Shown in pieces: positions 1-8,604 of a stretch of 64,000 nt of DNA. Numbering within the stretch: position 1 is the first letter of the stretch; every line of letters starts with the position of its first letter. A program made the translations under genes and the position numbers. The stretch is from JAVVEG01 sp032251455 (GTDB taxonomy: Bacteria > Pseudomonadota > Gammaproteobacteria > Pseudomonadales > Pseudohongiellaceae): positions 62,001 to 126,000 of the forward strand of contig JAVVEG010000008.1 in NCBI GenBank assembly GCA_032251455.1, written 5' to 3'. A model generated the notes under the pieces. The model made no database searches. It was not told the DNA's origin and saw only the letters and a program-made list of their open reading frames with translations.

Positions 1-1
1 T

Positions 2-1462
2 CTGGCCCCTTCCGAGCACAGTGATCTGTGGCAGAAACTGCAACAAATACTGCCATTGACCCCCGGCATCACGACTGTAATTGCTGTCCACTGCCAAGGC
101 ATAACCAGTCCTGCACCAGAAAGCCTGACTGTCGCCAGCAACCGCATCATTACGGTCATCGACTATGACCAGGTCATAAAGAATCAAGCTGCAGATGCCT
201 TGAACCATGGCCGGGCGTTGAAAGCGGAAGGGCTTGCTGCTTATTTCCATACCGGTGGAACCACGGGCAAACCCAAACTGGCACAATTGACTCACGGCAA
301 TATGGCTTTCCTCGGGCAACTGATGCAGGTATTTACGGCCCACATGCAACGCCAGACTGTCATCTGCGGCCTGCCCTTGTTCCATATTTACGGTGTCATC
401 ATCCAGGGCGTAGCTTCATTCAGTGTCGGTTATCGAATTATCCTGCTGACCCCAAGCGGTTTCAGAAGTGCCGAAGCCATGAAAAATTTCTGGCATCACG
501 TAGACAGATTCAAGGTCAAGAGTTTTTCGGCCGTTCCCACAGTGCTGACCCTGCTCTCCCAACTGCCGGTAGGTGATGCTGATATCAGCAGCCTGGAAAC
601 CATCAACTCAGGAGCAGCGCCTTTATCACCCAGTTTTGAAACCAGTTTTGAGAAAAAATTCAAGCTTGCTGTATCCAACGGTTACGGCATGACCGAAACC
701 ACCTCGTTGATCTCCAGGGCCCCGGAATTTCAGCCCCCCGGCAGTGTAGGCATGCGCCTGCCCTATTCCAGCATCCGTATTGCTGAACTGGATGGCATAC
801 GGGTACGCAGAGACTGTAGCCTGGGCGAGAGCGGCGTGGTTCTGGTCAAAGGTCCACAGGTGTTCAAGGGTTACAAATCAGCAGAGGATAACGCCCTGGC
901 CTGGGTAGAAGACGGCTGGTTCAACACTGGCGATCTCGGTTATATGGATGCTGACGGTTTTCTCTATCTTTCCGGCCGGGCCAAGGATCTTATCATCCGG
1001 AGTGGACACAATATTGACCCTGAACTTATCGAAGAACCGTTGAATGCCCATCCAGCAGTTGCCGCAGTTACAGCAATTGGTTTTCCTGACCCCTATGCCG
1101 GCGAATTACCCATGGCCTATGTGGTGCTTAAACCGGGTGTTCAATGCACCAGCACGGAACTTATGCACTATTGTGAAACGCATATTTCTGAAAGAGCTGC
1201 GATTCCCAAACGCATAGAAATCATTGACGCCATGCCCTTGACCGCAGTGGGGAAAATTTTCCGGCCAAGCTTAAGACAACGCATAACCAAGCAGGTTATC
1301 GCTGAATTATTGGATAAAGCCGGGTTATCGGCGCAGGTCAATGCAGAAATCGACAAACAGAAAGACATGCAGGTCAGTGTAGCGGTTAAGCCGGAGAATA
1401 TGAAAAAGGCTGCCGAGTTGCTCGAAGCCTTTCCGCTGACAATCAATATTCTCCCTGATTGA
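2..1462 (+). CDS. Acyl-CoA synthetase (AMP-binding), 5' truncated by window edge
   Basis: This is a class I adenylate-forming enzyme that activates a carboxylic acid, probably a fatty acid, to its CoA thioester through an acyl-AMP. The frame is open from base 2, so the gene starts outside the window; the first internal start-like codon (TTG at 56) is not the real start. The P-loop-like A3 motif is YFHTGGTTGKPKLAQ. Further motifs are NGYGMTET (A5), NTGDLGYMDADGFLYLSGR (A7/A8) and a C-terminal lysine in AVGKIFRP (A10). About 486 residues are visible, and relatives are usually near 600. The exact acid substrate cannot be read from the sequence. The 3' end overlaps the convergent gene by 20 bp. 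Confidence 0.93.
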   Translation: MAPSEHSDLWQKLQQILPLTPGITTVIAVHCQGITSPAPESLTVASNRIITVIDYDQVIKNQAADALNHGRALKAEGLAAYFHTGGTTGKPKLAQLTHGNMAFLGQLMQVFTAHMQRQTVICGLPLFHIYGVIIQGVASFSVGYRIILLTPSGFRSAEAMKNFWHHVDRFKVKSFSAVPTVLTLLSQLPVGDADISSLETINSGAAPLSPSFETSFEKKFKLAVSNGYGMTETTSLISRAPEFQPPGSVGMRLPYSSIRIAELDGIRVRRDCSLGESGVVLVKGPQVFKGYKSAEDNALAWVEDGWFNTGDLGYMDADGFLYLSGRAKDLIIRSGHNIDPELIEEPLNAHPAVAAVTAIGFPDPYAGELPMAYVVLKPGVQCTSTELMHYCETHISERAAIPKRIEIIDAMPLTAVGKIFRPSLRQRITKQVIAELLDKAGLSAQVNAEIDKQKDMQVSVAVKPENMKKAAELLEAFPLTINILPD

Positions 1463-2663
1463 AGACAATGGAAATGCCTGATGATCCTTGTCTCAAAATA
1501 GAATTATTGTTCTGAATCAACCTGGCCTGCTGGTTACTGGAACGGTAGACCTGATCACCAAGCTCCTGCACGGCTCTGCCCAGTTGCATGAGCTGATTGG
1601 CTTCCACCTCCTGGCCCAGTTCCCCGTAGGTCAAGCCCAGTGCATAGTAGAAATCCGGCTCCACCTGTTTCCGGCGCAGTGCATTGATATAATGCTTCTC
1701 GGCCTGCTTATAATTACCTGCATTGTAGGCATCATTTCCCAATAAATAATGATAATAGGGATTCTTTTTGTTGAACCGCTCAATGGCAGCAAAATAGCGT
1801 TCTGCCCGGGCAGTATTGCCCTGGGAGCTGTACAGGCGGGCAAGATTACCTATGGCCGCGGCAGTTGTATTATCCAGATCAAAGGATCGTTTATAGCTGT
1901 ATTCTGCCAGCTCAAACTCTGCCAGCCGATTGTACGCAGCACCAATATTGTTCCAGGCAATCTCCAGCTCCGGTTCCAGCCAAAGCGCATTCTTGAAGAA
2001 GGGCAACGCCTCCTTGATATCTCCTGCGATCAATTTTTCCACGCCCAGATTATTGAAATACAGGGCCCTGGCATGTTGATCACTGACTATGGCTGCAGTC
2101 AGTTGTTGAAGACTCACTTCGGGAGTGAAATCCACAATGTAACGGGAATCATGGCTCACTCTTCCGGTGGCGTTGATATGCTCGCTGATTACGAGCAGTT
2201 CTCCCCGCCGGTCCCAGGAGGGTCTGACTTTGACTGTGTGGTAATTGGCATCAATGCCTAAATGGCGAGCCATGGCAATATACAGATTCATCAGCGCCAG
2301 GCAGTTGGCCTTTTGTTGATGAAACACCTCTATGGCTGTGTAGTTGGCTGAATCCTCATACTGAATATTCAGATGCTCCTCTGAAAAAAGCAGCTCCTGC
2401 AACAGACTGACCTTGTCCCAGGTTCTTTGTTCGGTATCCCAGGTTTGTAGCGCATTGAAATGTGCGTCGAGATAGTCGATTATCTCTGCATCAAGCGCCA
2501 GCAGATCAATCTCGGCAAAGCGATCTTCCTGCTGATCGATGATCCGCTTTTCCAGAGCATCGTCATAGCTAAAACCCGTATCCAGACGAATCAGGGAACA
2601 GGCCGTGCTGATGATGGCCAGACCAAAGATAAAACCACTCTTTATGATTACATCAATTTTCAC
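1443..2663 (-). CDS. Transglutaminase-like TPR lipoprotein
   Basis: An exported protein of 406 aa. The N-terminus is a signal peptide ending in a possible lipobox (STAC, Cys22). Residues about 85-185 look like a transglutaminase-like cysteine peptidase domain, with a plausible triad of Cys121 (in QKANCLAL), His162 (SEHINA) and Asp178 (YIVDFTP). Four or more tetratricopeptide repeats follow from about residue 200 to 350. It lies 33 bp downstream of the next gene on the same strand and so is probably the last gene of an operon with the unknown exported protein and the prophage-split peptidase. Whether it cleaves or cross-links protein, and which target, is unknown. Attachment to the membrane is inferred. 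Confidence 0.8.
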   Translation of the reverse strand: MKIDVIIKSGFIFGLAIISTACSLIRLDTGFSYDDALEKRIIDQQEDRFAEIDLLALDAEIIDYLDAHFNALQTWDTEQRTWDKVSLLQELLFSEEHLNIQYEDSANYTAIEVFHQQKANCLALMNLYIAMARHLGIDANYHTVKVRPSWDRRGELLVISEHINATGRVSHDSRYIVDFTPEVSLQQLTAAIVSDQHARALYFNNLGVEKLIAGDIKEALPFFKNALWLEPELEIAWNNIGAAYNRLAEFELAEYSYKRSFDLDNTTAAAIGNLARLYSSQGNTARAERYFAAIERFNKKNPYYHYLLGNDAYNAGNYKQAEKHYINALRRKQVEPDFYYALGLTYGELGQEVEANQLMQLGRAVQELGDQVYRSSNQQARLIQNNNSILRQGSSGISIVFNQGEY

Positions 2664-2696
2664 GTCTGCCTCGTTTGGGCCAGGTATCCCTGTCGA

Positions 2697-4166
2697 TCAT
2701 AAGCGAACCGGCGTTTCTTGTCCGCTATTGTCAATGCTGAGAAATTCATAGAATCCGTCAGTAAAATCCAGACTTTGGTCGAGGACTTTCCTGAACAGCG
2801 CAACCCAGGCGGCGTAACCGGCGACATTGGCCGTATTTTCTCCGAGACTGTCAAAATCGGTACTCTCTCTCAGCCTGCCTGTATCGGAGCCCCAGTTACC
2901 CTCATAAACAGCGCTATCCGCACTGCTGTCGTAATGGTATTGCAGTGCCACCCGGGTCTGGGCAATTCGTCTTCTGTCGGCACGCAAAAACCGGACCTCG
3001 TAATCAGTCATGAACTCCATCTGTCCTGGCCCGTCAATATAAAAGCCTGCTCCCGTATCCAGAATGATACTTTTGTCGGCAGGCAGCCCCTGAACCAGCT
3101 TGAACGGTTCCAGGTCTGCCAGTGCCATCTGGTAGCCCACCTCTGTATCACGCATTGCCGCCGAAACCCTGACCCGACCCCGCTGATCAATATCCACCAC
3201 CGCATCCGTAGCGATACGCACGGCTCTTTGCGCAAAATCGAAACAGGTCTTCAAGGCTGAAACAGAAGCTTCAGGCAACTGCCAGGTGTCTCCGCTCGAT
3301 GAGCGAAGAAACAGGGTTTGCCCATTGAAAACCAATTCATTACCATCTCCTTCTATGACCGCAGTTTCGCCGAGAGCTATTCCTCCAGGGACTATTTCTC
3401 GAGGGACTATTTCTCCAGGGACTATGATTTCGGAAATTGTCGACGCTTCAAACTCATCTCCCAGACTGTCCTTGAGAAACACTTCCGGCTCAGAGGCGGC
3501 CAGGCGTCTGGCGGAACGATCGGGCCTGGATCTGACCAGATTGGTGTCTGGATCAACCGATTTACCCAACAGCGAGAACTCAAGCGTATCGACAATATCA
3601 CGTGCGGACAGGGAATCCACTACCCAACGATGATCAGCACTGACATAGTAAGGCCCAACCTGGCTGATATCATGTGTGGCGGCAGTGAACAACATTGACA
3701 GGAAACCGGAGGAGCGAAGTGCCTGGTTTATCTGCTCCAGCAGGGGTTCATCCCCGCCAGCAAAACTGACCACTATTCTTTCCCCGGTTTTGTTGCCTTG
3801 CCATGTACTCCAGAAATGCGCAAGGCGATCGGTTTGCCCTGAAGACTGCTTGCTGGCCGGAAGGATGGCCAGCACACCGTGCTGCCGTTGAGCGAATCCA
3901 GACGCCCATTGTTGCAGCTCCCCGCTGGAGGGAATAAAACCGGGAGGCAGATCTGCCAGGGCGCCAAGTACGGGCGTCTCTGGCTGGGCCCGGGCGATGG
4001 GGTGAAGGTTCAGATTGCTGGCCAGGTTTATACTGATACCGGAAAGTGCCGGGGACAGGGATTCGAGCAACTGATTCGGAGGCGAATCGGAGTCAAGAGT
4101 CGCCGCCGAGGCAGGCAGCGGCAAGCTTAGGACAAGAAGTATTGCAGTCAGGGTAAATGGTTTCAT
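2697..4166 (-). CDS. Exported protein of unknown function with IVPGE repeats
   Basis: A 489-aa protein that I do not recognise. It starts with a clear signal peptide (LVLSLPLPASAA), so it should be periplasmic or secreted. The first 200 residues look like a soluble fold. A short low-complexity stretch near the middle repeats a five-residue unit (IVPGE/IVPRE), encoded by about three 15-bp units at 3385-3430. The C-terminal half is rich in beta-prone segments. The start lies 15 bp downstream of the stop of the split peptidase gene, and the transglutaminase-like gene follows 33 bp later, so the three genes are probably co-transcribed and may act together outside the cytoplasm. The prophage in the first gene may be polar on this one. 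Confidence 0.7.
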   Translation of the reverse strand: MKPFTLTAILLVLSLPLPASAATLDSDSPPNQLLESLSPALSGISINLASNLNLHPIARAQPETPVLGALADLPPGFIPSSGELQQWASGFAQRQHGVLAILPASKQSSGQTDRLAHFWSTWQGNKTGERIVVSFAGGDEPLLEQINQALRSSGFLSMLFTAATHDISQVGPYYVSADHRWVVDSLSARDIVDTLEFSLLGKSVDPDTNLVRSRPDRSARRLAASEPEVFLKDSLGDEFEASTISEIIVPGEIVPREIVPGGIALGETAVIEGDGNELVFNGQTLFLRSSSGDTWQLPEASVSALKTCFDFAQRAVRIATDAVVDIDQRGRVRVSAAMRDTEVGYQMALADLEPFKLVQGLPADKSIILDTGAGFYIDGPGQMEFMTDYEVRFLRADRRRIAQTRVALQYHYDSSADSAVYEGNWGSDTGRLRESTDFDSLGENTANVAGYAAWVALFRKVLDQSLDFTDGFYEFLSIDNSGQETPVRL

Positions 4167-4180
4167 TTTTCCCTTCCTCG

Positions 4181-4699
4181 TCAGGCATCACAGCGCTCGA
4201 TAGTCCTGCCTTGCCTGGCAGCGTCCAGTTTTTGTCTGAGTTGCGTAATCCAGAAATGTTCACCCCAGACATGGAAAGGACGAGCCAGCCAGGTGATCAA
4301 TTGCTCGGCATCGTCATACCGGGAACCCGCTATGGCATAATTTACCGCCTGCTCCGCAACGAAAGAGCTGCCTGGCAGTAATTGCCAGGCTTTTTGATGA
4401 TACCCCAATCCGTCCTCCCAGTTGAACCCGGGCAGCAGATAGACCTGTGCCAGAGCAAGATTGGCTTCCGGATTACCTGGTTCCAGCGACAAGGCTGTTT
4501 CATAGCTTGTCTGCATGGCAGCCAGCATACGGGAATGAGTGGATTCATCCAGTTCCAGTTCGCAATTACCCAGACGTTGCTCAAGGTATTGCCCATGATC
4601 CAGATACAGCTGCACATCGTCGGGGTTCTTTTCTATTGCTCCCAGATAAAACGATTCAAAATCCTGATCCCTGTCCTGCATTCGCCTGGCATCAGCCAG
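4181..4699 (-). pseudogene. 3' part of prophage-split HExxH peptidase/TPR gene
   Basis: This is the C-terminal coding part of a gene whose 5' part lies at 39567-40573. Reading from the GCCAG duplication at 4699, the frame continues as ADARRMQDRDQDF and runs through TPR-like helices (YETALSLEPGNPEANLALAQ) to the stop at 4181. Joining the two parts after removing the prophage and one copy of the duplication gives 1521 bp without a stop or shift (506 aa). A 177-aa open frame starting at ATG 4714 also exists, but its first residues come from phage DNA and no native start signal is seen. The fragment is probably not functional. Confidence 0.9.
4695..4699. repeat. Target-site duplication, left copy (GCCAG)
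   Basis: The five bases GCCAG directly precede the phage terminus TGTAAACC. The same five bases directly follow the other terminus at 39567-39571. Mu-family transposition makes 5-bp duplications. The assignment is confirmed by the restored reading frame of the split host gene. Confidence 0.93.
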
Positions 4700-4749
4700 T
4701 GTAAACCGCCACATAAAGCGCGAATTCGACCGGGTTGTAATTGCGAAGC
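4700..4749. promoter_or_regulatory. Phage right end with two MuA-type binding sites
   Basis: The terminus begins TGTAAACCGCCAC. Two GCGAA cores lie at 4720-4724 and 4743-4747, 23 bp apart, which resembles the close R1/R2 arrangement at the Mu right end. The Mu site consensus ends in RCGAAAR. That these bind the phage transposase is inferred. Confidence 0.75.
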
Positions 4750-4751
4750 TT

Positions 4752-5183
4752 TTAACTCGCCTGTCCGCCCAAAATCTGCTGCTGTCTTTCCACCGTCAAA
4801 AGCCCCTCACTGACGATGTAGTCCAGCGCTCCTTGAACGCTTGATAGACCCAGATCAACCTGGGTCAGCCGAGGGTCATCCAGTAACTCAAAAAAATCAT
4901 CAATGATGGGGTTTGTCGCTCTCGCTGCTTTGATCGCCAGACGCTCGGCTGATGTGAACAACATCTTAAAAGTAATTGGCGAGACGACAGGGGATGTTTG
5001 CGCAGGGACAGGATCAGGCGCCGGATCAGGGGAAACCCACAATCCGTCAACCAATTTCCAACCCGACTGCACAGCGCCAGGCACCTCCGCAAACTGCAGC
5101 GCGATATCCGGATGAAAATACTCGCCCGGGCTGTCTGATACGTCTACCGCTACGCCATCTATAATACGTGCGAAATTTGTCAT
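4752..5183 (-). CDS. Fibre-region tail protein, possible fibre chaperone
   Basis: A 143-aa protein at the distal end of the tail operon, where Mu and P2 relatives carry fibre genes and their assembly chaperones. The N-terminus (MTNFARIIDGVAVDV, then FHPDIALQF and GWKLVDGLW) resembles small tail-fibre-associated phage proteins. A proline-rich linker at about residues 50-65 precedes a helical C-terminal half (FKMLFTSAERLAIKAAR). It begins 3 bp after the glycine-rich adhesin stops. The function rests on position and general look only. Its stop is 52 bp from the phage terminus, so it is the last phage gene. Confidence 0.6.
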   Translation of the reverse strand: MTNFARIIDGVAVDVSDSPGEYFHPDIALQFAEVPGAVQSGWKLVDGLWVSPDPAPDPVPAQTSPVVSPITFKMLFTSAERLAIKAARATNPIIDDFFELLDDPRLTQVDLGLSSVQGALDYIVSEGLLTVERQQQILGGQAS

Positions 5184-5186
5184 GTT

Positions 5187-6104
5187 TTACCACTCCACTA
5201 TTACGATGCCAGCACCGCCAGCACCGCCAGATCCGCCCCCGCCACCACCAATACCACCAGGGCCACCAGCAGAAGCAAAGCCATCTGCACCGCCACCGCC
5301 ACCGCCAATACCTCCCTCACCACCAAATCCGGAAAAATTCTGCCCACCACCCCCGGCTCCGGGCCCACCGGCACCACCAATACCTCCACTGTCGCCGCTT
5401 GCTGCGCCCCCCCCTCCAGTAAAACCATCAAAAGGAAAACGAATAACAGCATTGATTGCGTTGGTTGATCCGGGCAATCCTGAAGCGATCGCTATGCCGC
5501 CGATTATATCAGGAGCTCCTCTTCTATTAGTGGAATTGCCAAAAGCGCTGCCACCGCCAGATGCGTCCGCAAGCGATGAGCCTCCACCAACACCGCCACC
5601 GCCGGAACTTAGTCCGGCAAAAGAAGATCCGCCATCCCCAAGTTGCGAGCCAGATCCGCCGCCGCCACTAAAACTTGCGGTGGGCGTCGTGCCGCCAGTT
5701 GCTTGAAAATCACCTCCTGAACCCGTACCCCCATTCTGCCCAGCGCCCCCAGTAGCAGAGATCAGTGCGCCGAACGATGAGGTCCCTCCGGCACCACCAG
5801 AAGCTTGCCCTCCGGCACCTACAGTGACAGCGTAGACAGTTCCTGGTGCGACAGCGAACTCACCGTGAGCGTAACCACCACCGCCGCCACCTCTGCCCGA
5901 AGTAACGCCAGCCGCACCACCACCAACGACTCTCACTCGGATTTTTGACACCCCTGCGGGCACAGTCCAATTCCTGTTGCTATTAAAAACCCGCCACAAC
6001 CCATTCCCAAACTCGCCCATGTAGCCAGCTGGCACCACTTTCGTCGCGGTGGCCAGCGAGGTTACTGTGCTTGATCCGCCACTCTCATCAGCAAACCTAC
6101 CCAT
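5187..6104 (-). CDS. Glycine-rich tail fibre or adhesin
   Basis: A 305-aa protein in which residues 85 to the end are dominated by glycine runs (GGGGGG, GGAGG, GGIGG) separated by short hydrophobic or polar insertions. The first 80 residues are ordinary. The segment NRNWTVPAGVSKIRVRVVGGG is the typical entry to glycine-rich phage tail domains. In T4-like phages, glycine-rich adhesins pack as polyglycine type II helices with variable loops that bind the receptor; a similar role at the fibre tip is inferred here. It overlaps the preceding gene at the start/stop junction, so it is translated with it. The opposite strand shows a proline-rich frame that is only its mirror. Confidence 0.75.
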   Translation of the reverse strand: MGRFADESGGSSTVTSLATATKVVPAGYMGEFGNGLWRVFNSNRNWTVPAGVSKIRVRVVGGGAAGVTSGRGGGGGGYAHGEFAVAPGTVYAVTVGAGGQASGGAGGTSSFGALISATGGAGQNGGTGSGGDFQATGGTTPTASFSGGGGSGSQLGDGGSSFAGLSSGGGGVGGGSSLADASGGGSAFGNSTNRRGAPDIIGGIAIASGLPGSTNAINAVIRFPFDGFTGGGGAASGDSGGIGGAGGPGAGGGGQNFSGFGGEGGIGGGGGGADGFASAGGPGGIGGGGGGSGGAGGAGIVIVEW

Positions 6105-6427
6105 CAGACAATCTCCTTCTCAAAGCCCTCTACCCGGAACGATGCATCCGCCGAACTCGCCCACACCACCACCCGGTCGCCAGGGCCTGCGACCAGCCCG
6201 GTGCGACCGAGCGGGGCAGCAGCGGCGAGAGTTGCGCCGTACTCAATCCACTCAGAATCGGTTGGTATGTCAGCTGCCGCGATGGCTATGCGCACAGTCA
6301 TCGCTGTGCTGCCGCGATTCAGCACGCTGACATTAAATGTCGTCGCGTGGCCTGCGGGAACTGTATATACAGTAGTGTCAGTTGCTGCCAGTGGAGATGC
6401 GACAGCCAATGTGCCTATTAAAGCCAT
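6104..6427 (-). CDS. Small fibre-associated beta-rich protein
   Basis: A 107-aa protein between the collar fibre and the glycine-rich adhesin, with stop/start overlaps on both sides. The sequence (TVYTVPAGHATTFNVSVLNRG and MTVRIAIA) predicts a small beta-sandwich of the kind found in fibre accessory or capping proteins. There is no signal peptide. I do not recognise a family. The role in the fibre complex is inferred from position. Confidence 0.6.
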   Translation of the reverse strand: MALIGTLAVASPLAATDTTVYTVPAGHATTFNVSVLNRGSTAMTVRIAIAAADIPTDSEWIEYGATLAAAAPLGRTGLVAGPGDRVVVWASSADASFRVEGFEKEIV

Positions 6428-7182
6428 TATAATTGCCCCATAAAGTACGTTTCAAAATTGAAAGTGGTGGCTGAGACCTTCGACGCCAGGGTGTTTATGA
6501 CCGAGGTCGCAAAGTTCGGGTCATTGCCCAGCGCTGCTGCGAGCTCATTCAGAGTATCCAGAGCGCCAGGTGCTGCATCGACCAGCGTGGCCACCTCAGT
6601 TGCGATGGTCGCGAGTAACTGCAGCCGCACATCCGAGACCGCTTTCGGGGTGGCCGCCAGAGATTCTGAGGCGGAATCCACCGCGCTACTGAGCTGCACG
6701 ATGCCCTTCTGTGTGAGCGAGGCGTCAACTATCTTGCTGTCGACATATTCCCGGGTGGCCGTCACGGTTGTGTTGTCCACGATCAGCTGTACCGCGCTTG
6801 TATTGCCAACGGTCAGGATGAACTTGATTATCATCTCGCCTGCAGCGCCTGATTCCGGCGCTGCCTTGGTTGATGTGGGCACGCGCGAGACGGCGAAGAA
6901 CGCACCGGCATCATCAATAATGGCCGCCTCGGTGATCGTGAAGCCACCCACTTCCTGCGGGATCAGCGCCTCGACAATGATCTGTGTGGCGTCCAGCGGA
7001 TCGATGCGGATGTCATTGATCGCTGCACGGAACTCCTCAGTACCCAGTGCCTGCACGGTCTCATCAATGGGGATGGCGCCGCTGCCGACGGCAAACTGGG
7101 TCAACCCCAACGTGGTGCCAGAGCTGACCGCCGCTGCCAGCTTCTGGATGCCTATGGTCGTCAATAAGGTGAAAAAATCCAT
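6427..7182 (-). CDS. Tail-collar fibre protein (gpH-like)
   Basis: A 251-aa tail fibre protein. The N-terminal about 130 residues (FFTLLTTIGIQKLAAAVSSG, then VEALIPQEVGGFTITEAAI) match the phage tail-collar region that attaches P2/Mu-type fibres to the baseplate. The C-terminal part has fibre-repeat sequences (TQKGIVQLSSAVDS and LAATPKAVSDV, then ALDTLNELAAALGNDPNF). It is short for a P2 gpH, and the receptor-binding end is probably supplied by the two genes downstream. It lies 13 bp after gpI. Confidence 0.85.
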   Translation of the reverse strand: MDFFTLLTTIGIQKLAAAVSSGTTLGLTQFAVGSGAIPIDETVQALGTEEFRAAINDIRIDPLDATQIIVEALIPQEVGGFTITEAAIIDDAGAFFAVSRVPTSTKAAPESGAAGEMIIKFILTVGNTSAVQLIVDNTTVTATREYVDSKIVDASLTQKGIVQLSSAVDSASESLAATPKAVSDVRLQLLATIATEVATLVDAAPGALDTLNELAAALGNDPNFATSVINTLASKVSATTFNFETYFMGQL

Positions 7183-7195
7183 ACTTACTCCTTTA

Positions 7196-7726
7196 CTACA
7201 CTGCTGGCTGTACGGTGATCACGTTGGCCATCTTCATTCCAGCCGCTGCGATCGGCGCGGCCCTGCTGAGCAGGTTAACGCGTATTGTGTGGTGGCTGCG
7301 CACATTCTTTGTCGACACAACAATGCTGTCGACATCAAAGATCAACGCCTCATCCACGGGATCCACCTCGCTGAACACATCCACCCGGAATGTGCCCGGC
7401 TCGGCGAGCGGCATCTCCTGGTGCCATTCGGTGATCTCCGTGGCCAGGCTGAGTGCACCCAGGCCCAACTCGACAGCGGCGCGGGTGCCTTTTAGCGCAT
7501 GCACTGCGGCGCTTGATGCAATCACCTGGCGTTTTTTGGTCTCGCTCCAGTCTGTGTTCCAGGTATCCACAGAGACCGACCAGGCCAGCCAGGGCAAGAA
7601 GGGCACAGGGCACAGCGCAGCACTCCACAAATGATTGATATTCCCTGGCAGCTGCCCGCTCGGGGAGATCACTTGATCCAGGGCGATCTCAAGAGGCGCA
7701 CTGTTCGGTGGCAGCAAGGTATCCAT
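7196..7726 (-). CDS. Tail protein I (P2 gpI-like)
   Basis: A 176-aa baseplate protein of the P2 gpI family, which connects the baseplate wedge to the fibres. The motif LPWLAWSVSVDTWNTDWSE is typical. The gene overlaps the stop of gpJ by one base and precedes the fibre gene, as in P2. A later beta-rich part (GTFRVDVFSEVDP) fits the family. Confidence 0.88.
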   Translation of the reverse strand: MDTLLPPNSAPLEIALDQVISPSGQLPGNINHLWSAALCPVPFLPWLAWSVSVDTWNTDWSETKKRQVIASSAAVHALKGTRAAVELGLGALSLATEITEWHQEMPLAEPGTFRVDVFSEVDPVDEALIFDVDSIVVSTKNVRSHHTIRVNLLSRAAPIAAAGMKMANVITVQPAV

Positions 7727-8604
7727 CAGACGCCCTCCCCGATAGTGATGGCGCTCGCACTGGCCACGCTCACCTCATCGATCACGACATCGGCCGGTGG
7801 CGTTGTCAGTACCACTTTTTCAACCCCAGACACATGCAGTGCAGCGATAATGCCAGAGCGGGGGATGTCTGCCCCGATCCGGCGGCGCGAAGCCAGGTAC
7901 GCATCCAGTTGCGCGACGGCCTGCGCCTGCACGACGCTGACATCCGGACCATCGGCCAGGAACAGATCAGCGTCGATGGTGTAGCCGACAACCGTGACGC
8001 CCTGTACTGTGACCAGGTCTGTCAGCGGCCGCACATCGTCGGCATTCAGCGCAGCGGTAACTGCATCGAGCATAGCCTGATCAGGCGCGCCATCGCCTTC
8101 AGTCGAGAGCACTGTCACCAGCACCTGGGTGGGTGCCGGGCTGCTCACTGCCACCTCAGCCACTTTCGGGTCAGCGGCCTGGCCGTGGAATTGGTACGCG
8201 CCGATAGCGCCGGCCGTGGTGATCGATTCGAGTTTGAGCTGGATCCGCAGCCGGAAATCATCATCAGCCTCCAGCACTTGCGCCACCGGCGGTACCGCAT
8301 CGGGATCCGCAGCCACCAACACCAGGCGCTGCACGTTCATGAGCGCCCCCAACTGATCCAAATCAGAGCCGATAGCTCGGGCCAGCAGCACGCCTTGCGC
8401 CATCTCGTTGATCCGTTGACGCTCCAGCATCAGCCGGTACGCTGCGACCTCAAGCACTTTATAGGCCGGATCACTGACACCGATGACCAGCTCCGGCATC
8501 CGCACAGCCAGATCATCGAGCATGAGCTGCAGCAATGCATCAAAGCTGACTTCCTCGATCAGCTGTGGCGCAGGCAATTTGCTCAGGTCGATCAGTGTGC
8601 TCAT
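7726..8604 (-). CDS. Baseplate assembly protein J
   Basis: A 292-aa protein of the gpJ / Mu gp47 / T4 gp6 family, which forms the baseplate wedge. Family features are the N-terminal helical part (LAAPQLIE-like segment LPAPQLIEEVSFD), the AIGSDLDQLGALMNVQR region, LKLESITTAGAIGAYQFHG in the middle and SRRRIGADI near the C-terminus. The gene overlaps gpW by 4 bp, and the W-J-I order is that of P2. Confidence 0.92.
   Translation of the reverse strand: MSTLIDLSKLPAPQLIEEVSFDALLQLMLDDLAVRMPELVIGVSDPAYKVLEVAAYRLMLERQRINEMAQGVLLARAIGSDLDQLGALMNVQRLVLVAADPDAVPPVAQVLEADDDFRLRIQLKLESITTAGAIGAYQFHGQAADPKVAEVAVSSPAPTQVLVTVLSTEGDGAPDQAMLDAVTAALNADDVRPLTDLVTVQGVTVVGYTIDADLFLADGPDVSVVQAQAVAQLDAYLASRRRIGADIPRSGIIAALHVSGVEKVVLTTPPADVVIDEVSVASASAITIGEGV

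Noticed and set aside
1749..2261. A 170-codon plus-strand frame.
   Set aside because: It is antisense to the transglutaminase-like TPR lipoprotein and has no recognisable features.
4181..4714. A complete 177-aa TPR gene starting at ATG 4714.
   Set aside because: The first residues come from the phage end, and the rest continues the peptidase fragment across the insertion.
5182..5706. A proline-rich protein on the plus strand, or a CRISPR-like repeat array.
   Set aside because: The proline runs mirror the glycine codons of the adhesin. The repeats are irregular and have no constant repeat and spacer lengths.
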